DNA from: Marisa cornuarietis
Taxonomy: Eukaryota; Mollusca; Gastropoda; Architaenioglossa; Ampullariidae
Length of the DNA: 64,000 nt
NCBI GenBank assembly: GCA_004794655.1
Contig: SMMW01000188.1
Coordinates: 1 to 64,000 of the forward strand
Direction of reading: 5' to 3'
Positions 51,201 to 60,200 of this stretch are shown here, piece by piece; position 1 is the stretch's first letter, and each line of letters starts with the position of its first letter. A model generated the notes under the pieces. The model saw only the letters and a list, made by a program, of their open reading frames with translations, made no database searches and was not told the origin of the DNA. Made by a program: the position numbers and the translations under genes.

Positions 51201-54200
51201 ATGTCATGCCTACGGGCATGCACTAAATGCACGTCTTGCCAACAGCCGTGCACTATAGGTACCCCATGTCTTGCGCCTACAGGCATTCACTACAGGTGCT
51301 CCCTGTCTTGTCTACAGGTGTGCACTACAGGTACCCCATGTCATGCCGACAGGTGTGCACTACAGGTGCCCCATGTCTTGTGCCTACAGGTGTGCACTAT
51401 AGGTGCCCCATGTCATGCCTACAGGTGTGCACTATAGGTCCCCCATGTCTTGTGCCTACAGGTGTGCGCTGTTGGCGTCCCGTGTCTTGTGCCTACCTTT
51501 TCTACCTTTTGTGTATAAAACAGCAGCTGTTCATCTGTTAAGTACATCAGAACTCAACCGTTTTACATAAGTACTCAACACTACACCAGCAGTTATCGCT
51601 GGGAGACAGATTTATGAAAATTTCAATACCCTTAAGTGGGTTTATGTCAGGCTTTGGGACACACCTAAATTCTTATGCTTAATACTTTCCTAACCCTGTG
51701 AATACACAGTAAGAAGCAAAGAAATATGAAAAGATGGAGCAACTGGCAAATACTGACAGTGGAGGAACCAAATTGGAGATTGAGGTTTGCCTTGGTCTCT
51801 TTCTGGAAGATGACATCACAGATAGGGCCTTCGCTAGATGGCAGCTGGAAAACAATAATGACCACAATGCAGAGCTAAATGCTGGAAGTTTTAGGGCTTT
51901 TTTCCTCTCAATATATCATCTGCTTCTGACCCACCTACAAAATGTGTTTTAATTTTCAGTATGTTAGCTTTAGAAACTAAATGGATTTCAGTATCATGCA
52001 GGTAAGAGTCACACTAAAGAAGGGTCACGTTTGTGAATTCTGTAACTGTGACCTAAAGAATTATTGAAAGACCAGAAGAAACATGCATCATGGTTACAAA
52101 AATGTAATTTTTGCAATATAAATTCAGATAACGTAATCAGATATGTCTAATTAGTTTGATCCTACTGAGTCAAACAGAGACCATTGCAAACATGGATGCC
52201 CACCAGGTGATCATCTCTCTCACAGATCTGTCTGGGGCTACAATGACAGCACCGTGAGACATAAACACATGCTACACTGACAGCAACATAAAGAGATGAC
52301 CAAAGAAAATACTTCTGTAAGAAACTAACAAATTCTATAAGGAACCTATAAACCTCAAAACTTCAATACAGATCAGAAAAAATGAAACATACAGACGTGT
52401 CAGTTTTTAATACTGAAATTGTCTTTTTCTTTACTGTATTTGTTCTGCAGTTTATGTAAGCTTTTTACAATGATGTTTTGGGTATGCACCTTTCACCCTG
52501 TCATCAAATGATACATCAGTTGTTGTCTTAGGCAGTTTATCTGGGACCATCTCATTAGATGATGGGTTATCTGTCATTTTTATTGTTTGCTTACTTGTGG
52601 CCCTCTCATCAGGTGATGCTCAGCTTCACCAGGTAAGCGGAAGCCTGGTCCCTTCCACCGGCAAAATGCTTTGGCCTCGTGGTAGTTGACATCGACTGGC
52701 CAATCCCAAGGCATCGCCAGCACATCAAAAATGGCCCGGTACCTACAAAGGTTATGTCTGGCATCATTGTATATACAGTAAAACCTATTTACTAAAACCC
52801 TCCCGATTATGATCCCCTCTTAGCTATAACCAAAACAAAAAAAGGTTGACAGATGTATTTCGCTATATGAGCATCATCTCTATTACAACTATCCTCCTAT
52901 CCCACTTACGACCAACTGAGCTCTTTTACGACTTTTTCCAGTCCTTTTACTTCAACGCCAGTGGATAGTTCTGGCTAAGGGCGAAAACATGTACATCAGA
53001 AACACGTTCTTACAACTGGTTGGTGGGGCAATGCTCCCACCTCTGCCCTCCTTACAACTGCCCTATCTTCTTGTTGTTTATTTAGGAAAGTGCTTCCATT
53101 TTGCACAAGGGAGGGGGCAGGACTTCTGCTAACGCTAAAATTCTTTGGGGTCCCAGGTACCCCTTCTTTAGATTTCTAAGGGGTTCCAGGCTAACTCTAA
53201 GGGGTTCCTTTACAATGTGAAAAAAAATCAACAAATCAACGATGATTTTAAACCACGCTATCGACGACATCTTGGAAATAGGTTAATGGAAGTGTTTCCG
53301 ATAAGGGAAAACACTCAGTGCAAGGGAAGTTACTCTCACCTTGTAGCAGACGACAACAATAGATTGGGCTACGATGACACTACACCAGAGGTCTCAAACT
53401 CAATTTACCCGGGGGCCGCTGTAGGTAGAGTCTGGGTGAGGCTGGGCCGCATCATGTTCTTCATAAGAAAAGCTCTTACAATAGCATCCCAATGTTATCA
53501 AATGTCTTTATTTTTTTCATCTTATTTTTTGTGTTAAAAAATAAAAATAAATTAACAAATTCATAAGAAAAAATAAATCAATCAGTAATAAATAAATTGA
53601 AAATGAAAAAAAAATACAGCAGATATAGAAGACTGAAGAAACCACATGACTTGGCTTTGAGTTCAGAGTTGCACTGCAGGTCAATGAGGTCCATTTGAAG
53701 CACAGGAGGGGCATCCTGCACATCAAAGGAGAAGGGGTCCGCAAAAATTTGCAGTGTGGCTCTGTGCGTCTTGAAGTCTGCAAATCTGTGATCAAATTCC
53801 TCCTGTAGCTTCAAAATGACATCCACATACTCGTTACCACTGAACGGTGCCTGCATCCATGAGTGCCTTGCATGCTGGGAAATGGCAAATGTTTGTCTGA
53901 GAAAGCTGGGTTTTCCATAACATAAGTTTTGTAGAAAATGCTCTCACGTTGTCATTGGCAGGTTTACAAGTCACCCCTGGCCTTGCAACTTCTTGTTCAG
54001 TACATTAAGCTCATGTGTGATATCAACAAAAAAATGCCAAGTCCATGAGCCATTTTGGATCACTTAGCACAGGAACAGCAACCCCATCTTTCTCCATGAA
54101 GGCTTTCACTTCCACTCTCAACTAAAAAAATCTCTTCAATATGTTTCCTCTGCTGAGCCAACGTACCTTTGGTGAAGTAGAGCACATCCCCACATTCTGA

Positions 54201-57200
54201 CTCCATTTCCTCTAAAAAAAACACGAAACCGTCTGTGCTTAAACCCCTGGATCTGATTTGGTTGATGCATTTTGCAATGAAAGACATCACACTGTCAAAC
54301 TTCAGGCATTTGCTGCAAAGGGCCTGCTGATGGGTAATGCAGTGCAGAGAATTGGCCTCCTCCACACCTTCCTCTTCCAGTTTTCTTGAACAAGTGTCAC
54401 CAGTCCTTCAGTTGTTATTCCAACAAACCTCCTCCAAGGCAAACGGGCATTCTCAATGGCATCACACAGCTGGTGAAATATCTCCTGAGCGGTGGTCTGG
54501 CCATGCATTGGAATCACTGTGAGCAACTCCTCTCTGACTTCAAAATTGTCATCAACACCACCGACATATGTCGATGATGTCCCGCCTCCGAGAGCAATAT
54601 ACCCCACCGCGATTGGTAGGTTCATTCAGCTCCGCACACAACACTGAAAAGAGAGGATTCGTATCTCTCGTATCCTTGGGCTAGTACTATTATAATAGCC
54701 TAGACAGTCGACCTATGACCTCGTCTCATTAAGTAGCGATATACAGAGGATGGTGGGAAGCCAGAGGACAGTTGACAGAAACTGGAAGTTGCAGACTAAG
54801 GAGCGAGAGAGCAGAAGATATAACAGTATCAAAACTCGGGCCGCACTAACATTAAACTTTGATATTGAGGTGGGGGCCGCAAACTATTGTCCTGAGGGCT
54901 GCAGTTGGCCCGCGGGCCGTGAGTTTGAGACCCTGCACTACACTTACCCAATTTTGTATCTGTTCTTTGCCCAAATTTGAAGGGGTCCCCTGGGACCCCA
55001 TTGACGAAAATTGAAGGGGTCCTCTGAACTTTTAATGCGTACTGTACGCAATTTTTTGCGTTAGCAGAATCCCTGGGGGAAGGGAGGGGGAGGAAACCAG
55101 AGTACCCGGAGAAAACCTCTGGCGCCCAGCCCTGTGAACAGGTGTCACATACAGAGAGTGTCCCGAGACAAGATCTGAACCCTGAGCTGCTCACTGCAGC
55201 GGTGACAAGCGAGTGTTTTAACCACTACACTACCGGGGCCCCTTACTGCCCTGTCTTCTCTCTTTACCACCCTCTTATCTCCATCACACTCGACTTTGCT
55301 CACTGCCTGTACAGGACATGCCAGAGGTAATCATGCAGATTCAGCACATCATGTTATTCACTATCTGGTATGATCTGAATGTGTAGGTATTGTCACTGTA
55401 AGTATGATTTACTAGTATGATTTATCACCAAGTGTATGACTCAAGCTGACAGATATTTAAGCTACGTAAGATCGACTAAATGATTTTTATTTATAAAATA
55501 ATTTTTTCTTCTTAAGTACATACACATGTAGGATTGCAGTTGTATTTGCTGTATGCATATATGTACACTTATATGTACACACACACACACACAGAGGATT
55601 AATGTGGTATTTGCTATGTGTGTGGTATTCGCCTTATATATCTGTACATATATACAAACATGACAAATACCACACCAATCCTATATGCACAATCCTGTAT
55701 GTGTACATATACATGGAAAATATCACACCAATGCTCTGTGTATATGCATATGTATGTGTGTGTGTGTGTGTGTATATATATATCCCCATATACACATGGC
55801 AAATACCACACCAATCCTATATGCACAGTCCTGTATGTGTACATATACATGGAAAATATCACACCAATGCTCTGTGTGTATGCATATGTGTGTGTGTGTG
55901 TGTGTGTGTCCCCATATACACATGGCAAATACCACATTAATCCTGTGTGTGTATATGTTCATATAAGTGTACATATATGCATACAGCAAATACAACTGCA
56001 ATCCTACATGTGTATGTATATATAAATATATCTGTACATATATACACACATGACAAATACCACACCAATCCTATATGCACAATCCTGTATGTGTACATAT
56101 ACATGGGAAATATCACACCAATGCTCTGTGTATATGCATGTGTGTGTGTGTGTGTGTGTGTATCCCCATATACACATGGCAAATATGAAACCAATCCTTT
56201 ATGCACAATCCTGTATGTGTACATATACATGGAAAATATCACACCAATGCTCTGTGTATATGCATGTTTGTGTGTGTGTGTGTGTGTGTCCCCATATACA
56301 CATGGCAAATACCACACCAATCCTTTATGTTATATGCATGGACATAATCCTACACACATATACCACACCAATCTGTGAATAGTAATACTCAGGATGCTTG
56401 TAAAGTGTGGAATCCCAGCACGTGGTCAGGCACTCTTTGCTTACCATTACTAGGCCATCAATATGGAATACAACTGAAGGGGAAGGTGTTAAATAATAGT
56501 AGTCTTTCACTGAAAACACACACATACACACATCTTCTTGCCTACCTGTACTGTGACTGGCTGTCTAGGATATTTGTCCCCCCATTCATCCAGCAAATGT
56601 CCTTCTTTACGTGAACTTCAGCATCACAGTTCATTGAGTTGCTGAGGTTGCAATGGGAGTAGGATGCTAGGTCTGCACCACATCCACTCTTGCATCCTGC
56701 ATATAGTCCAGTGCAGCAAAGTTTATAATCTATGAATCACAGACAGCACATGCAAGGTCATCATAAACTGCTTGTACTAGGTGCTTCCTTCGGTGCCCAC
56801 AATCGAATAATAAAACAGCCTTGACTCCTTCTGGTTGTGTGTAGACTTGTCAAAGTGTGGGCACAAATATAAATAATAATAATAATAATAATGAGGATTT
56901 ATATAGTTCTTTTTCCAATGATTTGCTGAGAGCGCTTTACATAAATACATGTAATATACAGACTGAATCATCAAGCACCATGCTTCGGTATTTGCATATA
57001 AGAGACGCGCTCACTTCTACAACATACACTCACTCATCAACAAACTGGGATGACGGGTAATCCGTTCCAAGATGACGGGGCTTGGTAGGATAAATATTTT
57101 TGTCTATATGTCCTTGTTTTAGCTAGCAGGACTCGCAGAAGCTTGGTGTCTGAAGATGACTGAAGTTCGGAGTGAGTTTGGAGAGGTACCGATGACCAGT

Positions 57201-60200
57201 GCCAAAAACAATGGAGAAAGTCAAAGTGGACATTTTTTAGGCTATACGGTCCATGACTGGTAGCCCGTAAAGAAAACAAATGATAAGTGATAGATGTTCA
57301 CATCTAGATGATCTGCAGATGAGGCGAGCAGCATTGTTCTGGATCCTTTGAAGTCTGTCAAGAAGATACTTGAGAATTCCAGGCAAAAGAAAATTACAAT
57401 AGACCATCCTCGACAGCACAAAGGCATAGAGTAGAGTTTTAGTTGGAGAGATGCTCCCATGGCCATACATGATCACCACAGCAAAAAAAGTGTGCCATTA
57501 CTTATATGTAAAGTTCCTATCAACCATACCATGATATGCCATTTCTTCAAATTATTTCATTGCTTTAATGATAGTGCAAATATTTATGTGCAAACAGCTT
57601 CGAATCCTATGGCTGGTCAACCAGTCTTTGTGAGATGAGGGAAAGAGAGAGAGAAAGAGAATGCCAAGCAAGCATGGAAACAGAGTCAGTGAATGTGTTA
57701 TCAAGCACCAATATCACTGATCAGAGCCGGCGCTAGGGAAATGTGAGGCCTTGAGCAAATAGAATCGTGGGACCTTTGGAAGCCGGCACAACATGCGTGT
57801 ACTTGTTAGCATGGGACCCTTATCAAATGCAGGGCCTTAGGCCTTTTTATATTCCTTTTATATATACTTATATATATTTGCATCTATATATAAGTTATAA
57901 AATGCATTCTATAGTTATATAATTAAATTCTATAGCTAGAATGCCCTTATTTTAGGACCTAAATCATTTCCATATCAAATTCTGTGCCAGCATCAGCTGT
58001 ATTCCAGAATTTCCCCCAGTCAAGCAACCTGCTGACCTGATCTCACATGACTGGGCAAGGTAAGCCAGCTGTTGACCTGACTTCTTACATGACAGGGCAA
58101 GGTAAGGCAGTGAGAGAGAAGGGGTAGGAACCATCCTCCCAATAGCTGCTGCATCAGAAGTGCTGTTCCGTTCATTGTGTGACTGGTCAGTTGGTGCATG
58201 AGAGGTGAGTCAACAAAGTCTAATTCAGATGACGTCAAGTGTATGAATTATCTCAGATGTTGTTGGACTGAAAGGGTAATTGGTTGGGTATTTGAAGCAA
58301 ATAGAATGAATCTAAGACAAAAAGAGTTAATGTTGTGATAGGTAGTAAGAATGATTTTGAAAGTGAAAGAATGGGTGACAGGGCTCTATAAATGGGGCTT
58401 CTCACCAGAAATCTAACAAGGATAAGCATAAATTAAACGTTTTTAGTGAGATTTAAAAAAAAGTGTTTAAAATGGCGCTGTCTTAAAATATCTGGTTTCT
58501 CAGATGAGACTCAAAAAGACATGAGATAAAGGTGGTACCTTATAAAAAAAATAGATGTCTGACCTTCGTGACACACCCAGAAGGTTGGGTGTTTTGCTTG
58601 ACGGTATTGCACCCATTGCCATCCCTCGGTTGTCCAGAACTCCTGCTGAGTGTAGCCTCCTGCCAGTACAAACTCTAGGAACTCCCTGTTTGTCACCAAG
58701 TATCTACTGGCTTCAAATGGTACCACCCTGTAACATACGATACGTACTGCCAGACTAGACTGACTGTGTGCATACTCATATCTGTATATTTTGTATGTGT
58801 GTGAGTGAGTTACTGTCAGTCTAACCTATTACATTCACTCCACAGTTAAACTGTCAGGGTAACCCACAGTTCAACTGTCAGTCTAATCCACAGTTCAACT
58901 GTCAGTCTAACCTATTACATTCACCCCACAGTTAAACTGTCAGGGTAACCCACAGTTCAACTGTCAGTCTAACCCACATTTAAGCTGTCAGTCTAACCTA
59001 TTACATTCACTCCACAGTTAAACTGTCAGAGTAACCCACAGTTCAACTGTCAGTCTAACCCACAGTTCAACTGTCAGTCTAACCTATTACATTCACTCCA
59101 CAGTTAAACTGTCAGGGTAACCCACAGTTCAACTGTCAGTCTAACCCACATTTAAGCTGTCAGTCTAACCTATTACATTCACTCCACAGTTAAACTGTCT
59201 AACCTATTACATTCACCCCACAGTTCAACTGTCAGTCTAACCCACAGTTCAACTGTCAGTCTAACCCACAGTTCAACTGTCAGTCTAACCCACATTTAAG
59301 CTGTCAGTCTAACCTATTACATTCACTCCACAGTTAAACTGTCAGAGTAATCCACAGTTAAGCTGTGAGCCTAATCCATTACATTCACTCCAAAGTTTAA
59401 CCGTCAGCCTAACCCACAGTTAAACTGTCAGTCTGTCAACAGCTTCAGCTGTATACTGAGGCAGAGAGTGCCGTGACACCTGGAGAAGCCCCTGGCCCAG
59501 TGACATACTGGGTATCATTGTCCAATGATATACAACCCATCCCTCACCCAATGGTATACTGGGAACTTTTGTCCAGTTGTGTGCTGGGATCCCTGGTCCA
59601 ATGGTAGTTTGAGGACCACTAGAAATTGTCTGTCCCATAAAGTGTGCTATCTGTTCTTATGTCCAGACTGTGATCAGCTGTTTGAGGAGTACCTAGTCAT
59701 TATCAGGTTGCAAATATATGGAGGGAGAAAGGTGAAGAAGCTTTACCTGGCTGTGACCTCTCCATATTCATTGTCCCACCCATATGACGAAAAGTCTTTA
59801 GGCTTGCCAAGAGTCACCTCCCCTCCTGACACCTGTACCATTTTATTTTCAGGTACTGAAAGACAGCCTACACACACACACACACACACACACACATTCA
59901 GGTGCGTGCACACGCACATACATGCAAACATATTGTAAAATGTCATGCTGGAGGTAAAATCAAGCATAATGAATGAAGTATTGATAGTGAGAACACAATG
60001 GACAAGGAAGTAAGAGTGAAGTATTACCAATGTAACAAGAAAGTGTCATGGATGTAACAATGAAATATCAATGGTAGTAATAACGATCAAGCTCTTATGT
60101 ATTAACAGATCAAAAACTGGAGGAACATGTAGTGAAGAAACATAAGTGCTGACAGAACTCTTAGTAAAGTGCCAACAACTCATCAAAATGTAGGCACTGT

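Noticed and set aside
55602..56382. Several overlapping frames of more than 100 aa rich in His/Thr/Tyr/Val/Cys
   Set aside because: Low-complexity products of (TG)n and a 120-bp tandem repeat.
57720..57850. cagagccggcgctagg as a DNA-transposon terminus
   Set aside because: The wording resembles some transposon ends, but no inverted partner or target duplication was found nearby.
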